Assembly: GCA_030068145.1 (NCBI GenBank)
Contig: JAPJBO010000830.1
Span: 1 to 64,000, forward strand
Direction: 5' to 3'
Length of the DNA: 64,000 nucleotides
From: Diplonema papillatum
Taxonomy: Eukaryota > Euglenozoa > Diplonemea > Diplonemida > Diplonemidae
Shown here: positions 1-10,178 of the stretch, piece after piece
Layout: every line of letters begins with the position of its first letter
Numbering within the stretch: position 1 is the stretch's first letter
Translations under genes and position numbers: made by a program
Notes under the pieces: generated by a model
The model's database searches: none
Told to the model about the DNA's origin: nothing
What the model saw: only the letters and a program-made list of their open reading frames with translations

Positions 1-2129
1 GTAGCGAATATTCAATGGAGAACAATATACTTCCGTGCGTATCAAGTGAGCTCCAGGGTGTTTTCGACTCGTATCTCGATACGGCCGTTATGCCCGTCTT
101 CTCCATATTGTCCTTGCCTTCCCCTCTCTGCCCCTCCATGCGGAATGACTGCTTTGCTTCGCTTTGCGGCGATCCTTCTTTTATGTGCTAACAATGCATT
201 GTTGGTACTAAAAAAAATTCGTAGTTGGCAGCGTACTACATGAAACTTACCAAAGCAGGTGAGTTCGCTAGTGCGCGCAAACAAAAGAAAGCGCCACACT
301 AATTTTTGCAATGAGCACACCTAAATGCGCCAAAGCGGAAGCCCAACACAAAATGTTTGATCTTCTTGTGCACATCAGGGTATTAGCTTCATGTTGCAGA
401 TTCCGGACGGAACCTGAAAGTCCAGCCGGCGCAACTGATAAAGAAAAACTTTAACTCTAAAGAAATGACAGCGCAAATTTGCTTGCTGCGAAGTACTCAC
501 TGACCAGCTTTACAGTTTCTCCCATACCGCCGCGTTGAAGACATCCGTTCCTTTCCTTTCAGTACCGCGACAGAAGAAATAAGGAGATGGGGGGGGGGCG
601 AATACCTACGCAGACAAATACGTACAGACTGGGCCAAAATGGTTTAAAAAAGGTATCTCTAGCAGGGCACTTTAAGGGGTCTTTTGTCCGTTTTGATACC
701 GTCTTAGAGGTGCCCACTTTCGTACACATGCTCTTCGTAGTCCGCCAGGCAAATGCCTGCAGTCGCCATGATGGGGCGACGGGCAAACAATGATCTGGAC
801 GCTTCCGGTTGCCTCCCTGACATACAAGACAAGCCCTGAGGCCAGCAAAGCTTCCAGATGCTGATGCAGTGTCACTTACCGGTCAACGAAACTACAATCG
901 ATACCACGAATCTCAAGGGTAGAGATGGACACTGTGACCAGGCAGACCAACATTTAGTGTTGCTACGAATTACGCACATCACGTCCTCATATCTGCGTTT
1001 CAAGAAGAGAAAGAAAGCAGGCCAAAATCCTACGCGCCCATTATACTCATTCGCCCCCTCCTGTAAGACCGAAAAAATGAAAAAAAGAACTACCTCAAGC
1101 AACTTCCGGTAGAAAAACGTGCCAGAAAAGAAACACCCGCCTCCGGGTGGGCTCGTCTGACCGCATCGCATGTTTTTTCACTGTATTACATGTGCACATG
1201 CAATGCCACATGTTATGCCTTTCACATGTTATGCCACATGTTTTGCAAGATGTGAAGGTCGTGTGTTGTCGTTGGGGGGTAGAAGAAGATGAGTTCACTA
1301 CTTCGTGCTTGGGTTGCTTGGTTTGGGTTAGTAGCCACTCGTAGTGGCACATGATCCCACTCTACTCTTAGAAACATGCACTGTTTCACACCAGTTTGTG
1401 AATCTGCGGGTTTCCATGTGAGATCACAATACTCAGCAGTCGTGTCGGATTGCTAGATCGCCCGGTGTATCGGATATTATCTATTCACACGTGGACAATC
1501 ACACCTACCCGTGGTTCTGCACTTTCGCCGAACACGTGAAGGTTGTCTCCACTCGTGCTCGCGCAAGGGGGGGTGTCGTTGCACAACCGCATCCGTCCAA
1601 GTGGCCCGTCGTCCCCGGACACGAACCGACACTTGGGGGGATGAAAAATAAGTCCGCAAAGGAGATATTAAGCGAAACCGCCTGTTTCTTCGGATCTATC
1701 TTCCCCTTTGCACAATCAAGGCTATGTTGACGAGCTACGACCCCTTGACTTGAGCCTCAAGTTGAGTACGGGCTGCTTCTCGGAGACATCGGCCTTCCTT
1801 CTTGGAAAACTGAAATCGTGACAGCTTAATTGACAGCGGCCCATCCCCAGGCTGTGGAGGCTACTGACTCCAAGAGTGCATTGAGACGGTGAGAGCTTCG
1901 GCTGCTAAGGACGCCTGATGTTGACATGTGAGTTGGCTTCATCGCCAGTTTTTTTTTTTTTTTTTCAGCCACATGCAATGTGTGAGGAAACTGAACCGCC
2001 CAAGTAGAACCTTCTGATCATGATCATTTGCCAAATTTGCCACCTGAAACCACGTCCAGGATTTGGGCTCAGGGTAGTACGGTCAACGAAAAACGGAGCT
2101 GGAAACGATTCCAAAGCTGTGCCAACGCG
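1..2129. other. Upstream non-coding region
   Basis: No reading frame here looks like a protein and none shows a recognisable motif. It holds a short dispersed repeat near its start (185-263), a T-run at about 1950-1966, and otherwise unremarkable mixed sequence. It should contain the promoter of the OGG1 gene at 2430, but I cannot point to a promoter element. Confidence 0.5.
185..263 (+). repeat. Dispersed ~78-bp repeat, copy 1
   Basis: This stretch, containing ACAATGCATTGTTGGTACTA and GTAGTTGGCAGCGTACTA, recurs in the same orientation at 14532-14606 with small changes. ACAATGCATTGT is itself a palindrome. No coding capacity. Probably the end of an old transposable element. Confidence 0.7.
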
Positions 2130-2222
2130 AGGACCCTCATCATCAGACCTGCTGTTCTCCCTCCGACGGACGCTGCAAGGCGGGCAGGTTCTGTTGTGTT
2201 CCTGTCGAGAAGTCAGACACGT
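2130..2222 (+). pseudogene. Partial duplicate of OGG1 exon 1
   Basis: About 90 bp here closely match the OGG1 coding sequence at 2440-2542. Both share a run reading LRRTLQGGQV in translation and the downstream block CCTGTCGAGAAGTCAGACAC. The copy lacks the codons for the FRW part of the gene's FRWVPV motif, so the frame is lost after GGQV. It has no start codon in context and no continuation into the glycosylase core. It is a short local duplication, about 310 bp upstream of the parent segment, now non-functional. Confidence 0.8.
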
Positions 2223-2429
2223 CGCAGCAGCCAGCGCAATCAGAATAGCCACCACAAAGAGCCTCGATTGCGTCTAGGTCCCCGCGTCTCTCGTCTCTAT
2301 CAGCGAAAAACCTTGCTCGCCTGACCTACGCCACCAGTGGCCTCGAGTTTCCCGTTAGGTCGCACTATTCGAAAGGGAGTCGAAGGAAGAAAGGTTGGCG
2401 TGGGTGGGGACAGTTGGGTGCGGGGGGCC

Positions 2430-3928
2430 ATGGCACCGCGACGGTGGAAGACCCTTACAGACCTGCCTTTCTCCCTCCGGCGGACGCTGCAAGGCGGGCA
2501 GGTCTTCCGTTGGGTTCCTGTCGAGAAGTCAGACACGACGCATTTCATAGGCGTCGTCGGAGACAGTGTCATTGAGCTACGGCAACACACTGACCGCATC
2601 GAGTGGCAAGTTGCCGCAGGCAATGCGGCAGCGAAGGCCGTCGAAGCACAGCTTCACGACTACTTCCAACTCGCCGTTTCGATGCACAAACTCGAGGCCG
2701 CCTGGGGTGAGCTGCCCGATGACACCAGCCCGCTCGTCGCGCAGTGGAAGTCGGTGACCGGCATATCCGCGGAGAGCCCCCGGAAGCGGAACTCCGCCAG
2801 CAACCACCTGCGGGTGATCCGGCAGGATCCGTACGAATGCCTGGTCACGTTCTTGTGCACGCAGAACAACAACGCGGCGCGCATCGCCCTCATGGTCGAC
2901 AAGCTGTGCAAACAGTACGGCACAGCCATCGGCGAAGCTCGGGGGAGAACATGGTTTGCTTCTTTTCTTTCCGAAAACTTGGACCATCAGTTCTGCAATC
3001 GTAAGAGAGAGTTGCAAGTACGTTTCCCCGGCAGAACTCTCTCAAGCGAACTTTAACTTTAAAAAGTCGAGAAACGCGAAAATACGGGAGAGACGTGTGC
3101 GTTCTACCTTCCACTACCGGCTCAGCGATTGCCATCTCGATCAAGAGTGACAGCAACAAAGACGGGTTGAACCTGAGACAGGAAAACGAAGCAAGGTCGA
3201 AACGACAACAGACAGCACGTTAACCCCGGTTGATCGTTCGGACTACAGAAAGCCAGACGAACCTTACAAACTGCAGGTTTACCTTCCCCAGCTTGAAACA
3301 GCTGATCAAAGACGGAGACGACGAGGGGGCATTGGAACGATCCCTGCGGGATCTTGGCTTCGGGTACCGTGCTAGCTACGTCGAGAAGTCAGTCGCGATG
3401 CTGGCCGGAGCGACGGTCGCGCCTGGGCGAGGCGGGAAGGCGGGGAAGAAGGCAGCGGGCAGCAGATACATTGTCGATTCGACTCACCCGGAGTTCCCGC
3501 TGATGGCTTTGCGGGACGCGAGCCACTCGCACTTGTCGGTCGTCGAGGCGCTGACGGCACTGCCCGGAGTGGGGAGGAAGGTGGCTGATTGCATAGCGCT
3601 GTTTTCCCTCGACAAGCCGGACGTGGTTCCCGTCGACGTGCACATCCTGCGCCTCTCCCGCGCGACCCTTTCCGACCGTGTTGACTTCGCGGGCACCAAG
3701 ACTCTCACTCCGACCATCCACAACGCAATCCAAGAGTGCTTCAAGTCGGACTTCGGCCCGTACGCAGGGTGGGCCCACTCCATCATGTTCCACTCGGAGA
3801 TGACCGCCGAGGACACATCCGTGCGCAAACGGAAGCGGTCCGCCAGCAAAGACTCCGACGCGCAGCCACCCGCCAAAAAGGACGAGAGGAAGGAGAAGAA
3901 GACGCGCAGCGTCAAGCGGAAGCCCTGA
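2430..3928 (+). CDS. OGG1: 8-oxoguanine DNA glycosylase/AP lyase (OGG1)
   Basis: Base-excision repair enzyme that removes 8-oxoguanine opposite C and nicks the abasic site; expected in the nucleus, perhaps also in organelles. Two exons, 2430-2953 and 3277-3928, joined in frame give 391 residues, close to the usual length of about 345-400. Exon 1 carries the N-terminal domain signature GGQVFRW and the helix RQDPYECLVTFLCTQNNNAAR. The splice restores WFTFPSL, matching the family's FPSL. Exon 2 has GYRASYV, then the helix-hairpin-helix LPGVGRKVADC with the catalytic Lys, and VPVDVH with the catalytic Asp and substrate-contacting His. The C terminus ends in a Lys/Arg-rich tail (from about residue 355), a likely nuclear signal. 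The start at 2430 is the first in-frame ATG of the homologous frame and gives a short N terminus like other OGG1 proteins. No inactivating change is visible. Confidence 0.93.
2954..3276 (+). other. OGG1: OGG1 intron (323 bp)
   Basis: The donor is ACATG|GTTTGC and the acceptor is CTGCAG|GTTTACC. It interrupts a codon after its second base, and removal rebuilds the OGG1 frame exactly. A stronger-looking donor at 3001 (GTAAGA) gives the wrong phase. Both junctions carry G|GTTT, the same short direct repeat style seen in the IP3R introns downstream. Confidence 0.8.
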
Positions 3929-4671
3929 CACCACACCGCAAGTGGCAAGACGGCTGTTGTCGACGCTGACGGCCGCCGTTGTGTGCCCTCAAAAAGCCGC
4001 AAGATTATAAGCTTTCGCTATCAAAGTCTTGACACGGTCAAGTGACGCTAACGTACACACACTATGTGCCCGACCTCGCAGCTACCTGCCGTACCCAAAT
4101 AGAGGCTCTACTCCACATTCCTCTCCTCATAAGAGGAAGAGAGCATGTTCCCGCTGGAATTTCCTTAGAACGCACCTGCGTTCATCTAGGCCGATGTCCT
4201 AGTTATGACGAGCAACAGAAAAGCCAGTCAAGTACAAGCCATACTCACATCACTGTCGTGCCTGCAGTGACGTGGTCCGTATCTTGACCGCAGGCCCAAC
4301 GTGCTCTGCTGGGGCACACGATCTGCCCGGTGACCAGCTCATAGAAGTCTACCGTCGAAGGCCTCCAGGAACAAAGGTTCGCATTGGGAGGTGGTGTCGG
4401 TCCATTGTTGCGGCCTTGCGGCCCCCCCCTGCTCTACACGTCTCGCTGTGCCACTGCACAACGACACAGTGAGTCAAACTTAACAGAGATCTTCTTTCTC
4501 CGCACTGACACCCTCCGCCGTATTTCCTCCGTAGGGCGCAAGCGGGAGAAGAGCCGGCGGCCTGCCCGCAGAGGACTCTGATGTACCTTCTCTCTAGCCC
4601 ACCCTCAACACATGGCTTGTGTCTATCGCCGAAGCCTATTGCCTTTGCCTTGTGTCTGTTCTTTTTCTGCA

Positions 4672-4740
4672 TTGTTCCTGCGTTGTAGGAAGTAATTGAG
4701 GCGACTGCCAGTTGCGAAATCTCAAAGACGACTGCTGCAA
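4672..4740 (+). repeat. Decayed fragment of the 215-bp repeat
   Basis: The block around GTAGGAAGTAATTGAGG and CTGCCAGTTGCGAAATCTC matches, with several changes, the left half of the 215-bp repeat that hosts the tyrosine-recombinase retroelement at 15292-19576. It is the oldest-looking of four copies in this window. Confidence 0.6.
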
Positions 4741-5356
4741 AGACGGAGAGAAACCCCACGCGATGACGGCGCGTTTCGGCGGTGCCATCATCGATACACA
4801 GCCGCCGCCAGTAGGCCGCAGATAGGGGAGCGGCAGCTCAGAGCGAAGAGGAGCAGGGGTGGCGCCAACCCTACTGGAGGGTGCAATAATAGCCCTACTC
4901 GAGGCCTGCAGAGGAAGAACGGAGCGGGCTGGGGAAAACCGGCGCTGTCGCAAGGACGGCCGCAGTACCCCGCGCCGGTGCGGTATGAGGAAGGGGAGAT
5001 TAGCAACGGCGACAAGAACAGCAGCAACCACATCAACAGGACCGTCCGCGGTCGAGCTGGGCGCGAGTAGTCGAACGGGGCGCGGCTGCAATCAACGTGG
5101 ACCGCTTGACTGGGATGCAGCGTGTTAGAAGCCGGCACCTTCGAGGCGGGATGAGGGCTGTTGTGGGTAGCTCCTAGTGTGGAGGAGGGCGGGTGTCGCC
5201 GCATCCAAAGAAAAGAAGCGCACGGTACGCGGTGCTGTGCTACCGTGCTTTCGCGGACAGCAAGCCGCGCCATGTTCGGCTCGCAAACGGACACGTGCGG
5301 GAGATGCACTTTCGGTATATAGTGCGTTGCTCAGGGTAGTCGAAGGCCTGACAATC

Positions 5357-5560
5357 ACACTAATGCAACAAATTAGCGAAGCCCGCGAACGGTGGGTGGT
5401 GACCCCTCCGAACAGTCTCCCTGGCCCTGGCCCACGCCTGATGCCGCAACCCCTTAACCCGGACGGCGGCGCTTTGGCATGAGCCAGGAACCTCAAGGGG
5501 AGCAGCGCGAGAGGCATCATCCACGCTTCAAAGGCCCACACACACTAATGCAACAAATTT
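5357..5560 (-). repeat. ~180-bp element between direct repeats
   Basis: The stretch between two direct repeats of CACTAATGCAACAAATT (about 5361 and 5544) is repeated in inverse orientation at 33358-33540. The preceding block (about 5325-5378), containing GCGTTGCTCAGGGTAGTCG, recurs at 63600-63653. The related ends CACTAATGCAACAAG and CACTAACGCAACAAG appear at 51374 and 45984. I see no protein. It behaves like a short dispersed element with a terminal direct repeat. Confidence 0.6.
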
Positions 5561-6042
5561 ACACTTTTGGTGGTGTGGGGCGGCGACGGTGCAGCAGAAT
5601 GGGAAGGTGATCTCTCGCCAACGGCGAAAGCGGGAAGCGCCGGCCGGGAAGGCGCAATAGCCATCGCCCTGACGGTTGCGCGGAAACATGCGGCGCCGGG
5701 CGTCTGGGCGTAACCCGCAGGCCGCGATGACGCGCCTCTGCTGAGAGTTTCAGGCTTTTTTGGCCTCGCGAGTTCCTGACTAACGAACAGCACCAACAAA
5801 GCGTGGCGGTCAGAATGTTGAAGTTGCTTGGGTGAGGGCGGCATTATTGATGTCGGCAGTATCGACATCAATTTTATCGCGGTGAAACGCTTCTGCAGCT
5901 GCCATCCCTTCCTCTTTGGTCGCGTTGCGTCTTTTATGGACCAGAACCAGCCCAGGAAAACCTAGGGACACAACATTTCTTAGCACCAAAGAATACGTCC
6001 CAAGAAATGACCTTGTGCCCCAGTAAAACCACCTTCCAAAAG

Positions 6043-6079
6043 TTCTCGTCTAAACTCGTATGACGAGTTTAGACGAGAA
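6043..6079. repeat. Perfect 16-bp hairpin
   Basis: TTCTCGTCTAAACTCG (6043-6058) pairs perfectly with its reverse complement at 6064-6079 across a five-base loop. The same GACGAG/CTCGTA words continue to about 6105. It lies just upstream (on the plus strand) of the LINE cluster. A function cannot be assigned. Confidence 0.8.
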
Positions 6080-6330
6080 TCTGATACGAGAATACGACTC
6101 GTATGCACTGTGTGCCCGGGGGGGGGGAAATGTTTCTTGGGTTTGAAGAGCGCGTGGTGCTTGCACCACTGAGGCCAGGTTAGTTAACCGCGGATTTAGT
6201 GAAGGATAGTTCAGGAAACGGTCGTGAGCGAAACCCGACCAGGTAAACGACCATTTCACTGTCTCCTTTGTTTTGTGATGCGAACATCACGAGGTGCTGT
6301 CCGAAGACACCGCCCTCGTGAGCACTATTA

Positions 6331-8760
6331 AGCATTGAGTTCTTTTAAGTACACGAACCACATGGATTAGCATGCACTGCCTTGAAAGTCAGGTTATCGG
6401 ATGACGTCGTCACCTGCCATTGCGTCGTCAAGGTCGAGCATTTGTGGAGCTAGCGGGGTTTGGCTTTCTTGCGATTCCAGAGACTGAGTCGGCGAGTACG
6501 AGGGCGGGCACGTGTGTCCGTTTTTCACTTTCGAGGGCATTGGTGTGCCCGTGGTCCCCGGTCGTTTCTGAGAGCTGCTTGCCCTCGGTACCTTCTTCTT
6601 CCTTCGATGCACCCCTGAGTCGGGGGTGGTCGCCTTCGTCTTCTTCCGCTTGCGGCCGGCGATCGGGCCTTCCTTCGGGGTGCCTAGCACCCTTTTCTTC
6701 AGCGCTGGTCGTTCGCTGGTTCCTGGCGTTGGTGGCGGCCTTTTGGTCGCCCGTCCGGTCGTCGCCGTCTCCTTTTTCGTTGCCGCGGGCGGCGCTTGCG
6801 CCGCTCGCTTTCCAACTGGCGTTCCCCGTTGTACGCCCACCTGGGTGGGTGAGGAGGGCCTCTTCTTCTTGTTGCGTCCGGGGGTTGACGGGACGTTCGG
6901 TTCGTTGGACTGGTGGTGGCCGCGGCGGCAACATGCCGCCGGTCGCCTCTGCGTCAGCGTAGGGAGCCTCTTGCACTCTTGGCAGGTTCCTCTGCCATGC
7001 GTGCGGCAGGCATGATGCCCGCTGCGGCAACACGCCGCCGCCGTCTTGCACTCGCCGCACTTCGTCGTGCTGTGCTCTGTGCACACCGCGATCGGCTGCC
7101 CATCGTTCGCGTGGTGATGGTGCCGGCAGCACATCTCTACCGTGGGAACGTCCCTTCGGACGAGTGCTCTGCACGCCTCACACTTCCCTTTGTGATGGGT
7201 CGCGCACGTGACGAGTGCCTTCTCTATATCGACACCCGGCATATGCACGGGGTCTGGGTGCAGTTGTGGTGGGGCAGGCAGGGCCCACCTCGCCGCTCTC
7301 CCGATCGCCCAGTCAGGGTACGCCGGGCACTGCGTCCCTACTTCGCTTCCTTTCACTTGTTCCTCAAGTATCGTCCCCGTGTGTGCCTCGCGAAAGCGTG
7401 GCCTGGGCCGTATACCCGATATCCCCGTGATGCCCATGAACGACAGCGACGTCGTCGGGCACACCCTCTCTCCTCTCATGCAGCTTCCCAGCCCTTGCTG
7501 TGCCGCCAGCTTGTCCAACGCGCTCATCATGCAGCGCAGGACGTTTCCCCGTTCTCTCACCCCCTTCGGCGCATTCCCGTGCAGCGGCATGCTGAGGCCC
7601 GAGAAGAGTTCAAAGTCGATCGCAAGCTCCAGCATTGACGCCTGCCCGTTCTCGGTCCATTGCATGTCCGACAGCCACGCTACCAACGCATAAAACGTCG
7701 GTAGTCCCCAGGTCTTGTTCCGCTCCCACGTCCATGCCGGGGCAATCCGCGCGAAGGGGTGGTCAAATTTCTCGGCAGGCATCGCATTCGCTCTCGACCA
7801 GGGGGTCGTGGGGTTCCTGGCCACCCAGCCACGTGCTTCGAGCCCAGCCCGTTCCGCAAGGATTTCAGCCATCATCTCCTGGAGCCGCCTCGAGAATTGG
7901 GCATTCTCGGGTACTACCACTCCGTGTTCCAGCGTGCATCTGGGCCAGTCGGCCCGGTTGGCTGCCATCAGCTCGGCATGTGCCTCTCGTCGCCGTATGT
8001 GCGAGTACGCTCCGCAGTCCCAGAATACGTGTTTCTCGTCCTCGGTGTCGCCGCTTCCACAGTGCTTGCAGCTGGGCGCCTGCGGCTCAGCTCCGGCCTG
8101 CCTCATCCGCGACGTGTACTCAGCCGTGTTCACCCCCCCCGCCAACGCTACACGTATAAGCCTCGCGGTGTGCGCGGGACATTCACGCATCCTCCAGAAG
8201 GTGTTCGTCCGCTCCAGGTCGGCTCTCTGTATGCCCTCAAATCCCGGCCGCCTCGCCACCAGTCGGGACCACGTCTTCGCCCTCAAGTCCGCCCTAACTT
8301 CATGTCCCCTCTTCGAAGGTGCCGAGGCTAACGGGTCATATGTTGCACCATTCCTCAGCGTGCGAGACAGGGGCCCGGGTCCCCATACGTGTCCACACTC
8401 CCCCATGCTCCGCATCGCCAGTCCAACTGGCCCCAGGGGTAGGTCCCCCTCGGCGTATCTTCCCCGGATGCTCTCCATCAGAGGCAGCAGTCGTGGCAAC
8501 CTCTCGCACGCCGCGTAAAACGCTGTCGTCACCCTATATGCTAGGCATGTACCGGGATCCGTCAGGTGGCCCTTCTCCTGAAAGTTTAGGACCATCTCCC
8601 TCGCGCGCTTCGGGTTGGATCCACCCCAGATCAGTCCCATCACCGACGTCGTCAGCCGTTTCATCGCCACCTTCGATACCGGCGCGAAAGAGCAGCCTGA
8701 CAGCGCCGCCGGTAGCACATTCGACTGCACAATCCGGACCCGCTTTTCGTACCGGATGTT
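6331..8760 (-). mobile_element. LINE copy A, 5'-truncated
   Basis: Minus-strand non-LTR retrotransposon fragment. Its 3' terminus (minus strand ending CTCAATGCTT) lies at 6331, and its truncated 5' end at 8760 directly abuts the 3' terminus of copy B at 8761. The reverse transcriptase and endonuclease are missing; only the region after the RT remains, encoded by the long minus-strand ORF. The shared 3' tail contains GAACCACATGGATTAGCATG (plus strand), present at about 6355, 8786 and 10070. Confidence 0.85.
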
Positions 8761-8766
8761 AAGCAT
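6394..8766 (-). CDS. LINE ORF2 C-terminal region with Cys/His-rich array
   Basis: An open frame of 790 residues that begins just downstream of the RT active site; the first residues come from the neighbouring copy. The start resembles the RT thumb region (SNVLPAALSGCSF...LIWGG). Next comes a zinc-binding motif, CKHCGSGDTEDEKHVFWDC (C-x2-C-x9-H-x4-C), then the LELAIDFELFSGL motif shared with three other LINEs in the window. Residues about 514-617 hold three Cys/His modules of the form C-x2-H-x4-C-x2-C followed by CCR-x2-HH. The last 170 residues are very basic, rich in Lys/Arg/Pro/Thr, and probably bind nucleic acid or act as a nuclear signal. There is no stop or frameshift, so the insertion is fairly young, but it cannot make a functional enzyme without the RT. 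Confidence 0.75.
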   Translation of the reverse strand: MLNIRYEKRVRIVQSNVLPAALSGCSFAPVSKVAMKRLTTSVMGLIWGGSNPKRAREMVLNFQEKGHLTDPGTCLAYRVTTAFYAACERLPRLLPLMESIRGRYAEGDLPLGPVGLAMRSMGECGHVWGPGPLSRTLRNGATYDPLASAPSKRGHEVRADLRAKTWSRLVARRPGFEGIQRADLERTNTFWRMRECPAHTARLIRVALAGGVNTAEYTSRMRQAGAEPQAPSCKHCGSGDTEDEKHVFWDCGAYSHIRRREAHAELMAANRADWPRCTLEHGVVVPENAQFSRRLQEMMAEILAERAGLEARGWVARNPTTPWSRANAMPAEKFDHPFARIAPAWTWERNKTWGLPTFYALVAWLSDMQWTENGQASMLELAIDFELFSGLSMPLHGNAPKGVRERGNVLRCMMSALDKLAAQQGLGSCMRGERVCPTTSLSFMGITGISGIRPRPRFREAHTGTILEEQVKGSEVGTQCPAYPDWAIGRAARWALPAPPQLHPDPVHMPGVDIEKALVTCATHHKGKCEACRALVRRDVPTVEMCCRHHHHANDGQPIAVCTEHSTTKCGECKTAAACCRSGHHACRTHGRGTCQECKRLPTLTQRRPAACCRRGHHQSNEPNVPSTPGRNKKKRPSSPTQVGVQRGTPVGKRAAQAPPAATKKETATTGRATKRPPPTPGTSERPALKKRVLGTPKEGPIAGRKRKKTKATTPDSGVHRRKKKVPRASSSQKRPGTTGTPMPSKVKNGHTCPPSYSPTQSLESQESQTPLAPQMLDLDDAMAGDDVIR

Positions 8767-9515
8767 TGAGTTCTTTTAAAGACATGAACCACATGGATTA
8801 GCATGCACTGCCTCGATAGCCAGGTTATCGGATGACGTCGTCACCTGCCATTGCGTCGTCAAGGTCGAGCATTTGTGGCGCTAGCGGGATTTGGCTTTCT
8901 TGCGATTCCAAAGACTGAGTCGGCGAGTACGAGGGAGGGCAGGAGTGCCTGTTTTCCGCTTGCCCTCGGTACCTTCTCCTTCGATGCACCCCTGAGTCGG
9001 GTGTGGTCGCCTTCGTCTTCTTCCGCTTGCGGCCGGCGATCGGGCCTTCCTTCGGGGTGCCGAGCACCCTCTTCTTCAGCGCTGGTCGTTCGCTGGTTCC
9101 TGGCGTTGGTGGCGGCCTCTTGGTCGCCCGTCCGGTCGTCGCCGTCTCCTTTTTCGTTGCCGCGAGCGGCGCTCGCGCCGCTCGCTTTCCTACTGGCGTT
9201 TCCCGTTGTACGCCCACCTGGGTGGGTGAGGAGGGCCTCTTCTTCTTGTTGCGTCCGGGGGTTGACTGGACGTTCGGCTTGTTGGACTGGTGGTGGCCGC
9301 GGCTGCAACATGCCGCCGGTCGCCTCTGCGTCAGCGTAGGGAGCCTTTTGCACTCTTGGCAGGTTCCTCTGCCATGCGTGCGGCAGGCATGATGCCCGCT
9401 GCCGCCGCCGTCTTGCACTCGCCGCACTTCGTCGTGCTGTGCTCTGTGCACACCGCGATCGGCTGCCCATCGTCCGCGTGGTGATGGTGCCGGCAGCACA
9501 TCTCTAGCACTGTTA
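8761..9515 (-). mobile_element. LINE copy B, strongly 5'-truncated
   Basis: A second minus-strand copy of the same LINE as 6331-8760, keeping only the last Cys/His modules, the basic tail and the 3' tail. Compared with copy A it has small deletions, for example loss of one Cys-rich segment near 9400 and about 55 bp near 8955, and its frame is broken. Its 5' end at about 9513 abutted the 3' tail of copy C before a TA-flanked element was inserted between them. Confidence 0.85.
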
Positions 9516-10042
9516 CTGGGGGGGGTCGAATACAGGAGGTACCTTGAATAGAAGAGGTACCTTGAATACAAGAGGCATTTTGGAAATCTGAAAAAAAGTT
9601 GGATTTTTTCGTGGTCCGCATAACAGACCTTTTTCGACGGTTTTCTGATCGCGATGAGCTCCGATGAAGAGAACCGCGAAAAATAGACCCGGGGACCAAG
9701 AATTATGTGCGTGGTTCGTGGGTCTTTACCAGATGCGGGGCACCGGGCGTGGAACCCACAGGTTTTCAATGGAAAGGACGGGAATCGACCCACTGGTTGG
9801 TGACATTTCTTTGCAGGCCCGTGTAGCAGACCTTTTTCGGCGAATTTGTGCTCGCGTTCAGCTCCGATGAAGAGAACCGTGAAAAATAGACCCGGGGACC
9901 ACAAATTACGTGCGTCTTTCAAGAAGAAGGGAGTTCCCGCGGTTTCCGGGTTTGCGGTACTTTTTTCCATTTCTTTTTCGGGAAAATTGCAGGATCGGCA
10001 CGCCGAATAGAAGAGGTACCTCTTGTATTCGACCCCCCCCAG
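9516..10042. mobile_element. Non-autonomous inverted-repeat element, TA target
   Basis: 527-bp element with terminal inverted repeats (CTGGGGGGGGTCGAATAC at the left, its complement at the right) flanked by TA at 9514-9515 and 10043-10044. Removing it and one TA rejoins LINE copy B to the 3' tail of copy C. It encodes no transposase. Its interior carries about one and a half tandem units of a ~200-bp repeat (core CAGCTCCGATGAAGAGA-like) also found at 45658 and 62438-62960. The TA duplication fits a Tc1/mariner-like mechanism, but the family is not certain. Confidence 0.75.
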
Positions 10043-10092
10043 TAAGCATTGAGTTCTTTTAAGTACATGAACCACATGGATTAGCATGCACT
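10043..10092 (-). repeat. 3' tail of LINE copy C (about 50 bp)
   Basis: Only the terminal ~50 bp of the same LINE, nearly identical to 6330-6378 and 8760-8809. It ends at GCATGCACTG and then continues into unrelated sequence. It is the oldest landing site in the tail-to-head series C-B-A. Confidence 0.8.
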
Positions 10093-10178
10093 GTAAGCAG
10101 CTGTTAAGCAGCGGGGGGGTAGGTATTCCGGAAACTCCAACCTTCCTCCCCCAGGTACAGTATTAGTAACCCCTCAGA

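Larger units (their letters stand above)
3929..6330. other. Intergenic region between OGG1 and the LINE cluster
   Basis: No reading frame is convincingly coding; the long open frames in the GC-rich part (4640-5550) lie on both strands at once and show no motif. It contains a decayed copy of a dispersed repeat (4672-4740), a short element flanked by direct repeats (5357-5560) and a perfect hairpin (6043-6079). Confidence 0.5.

Noticed and set aside
3001-3006. GTAAGA as the OGG1 donor
   Set aside because: It is a better consensus than 2954 but leaves one base in the wrong phase and adds residues that do not fit the family.
6420-8518. Long plus-strand ORFs opposite the LINE
   Set aside because: They are antisense shadows of the minus-strand LINE frame in GC-rich sequence; the zinc and DFE motifs are only on the minus strand.
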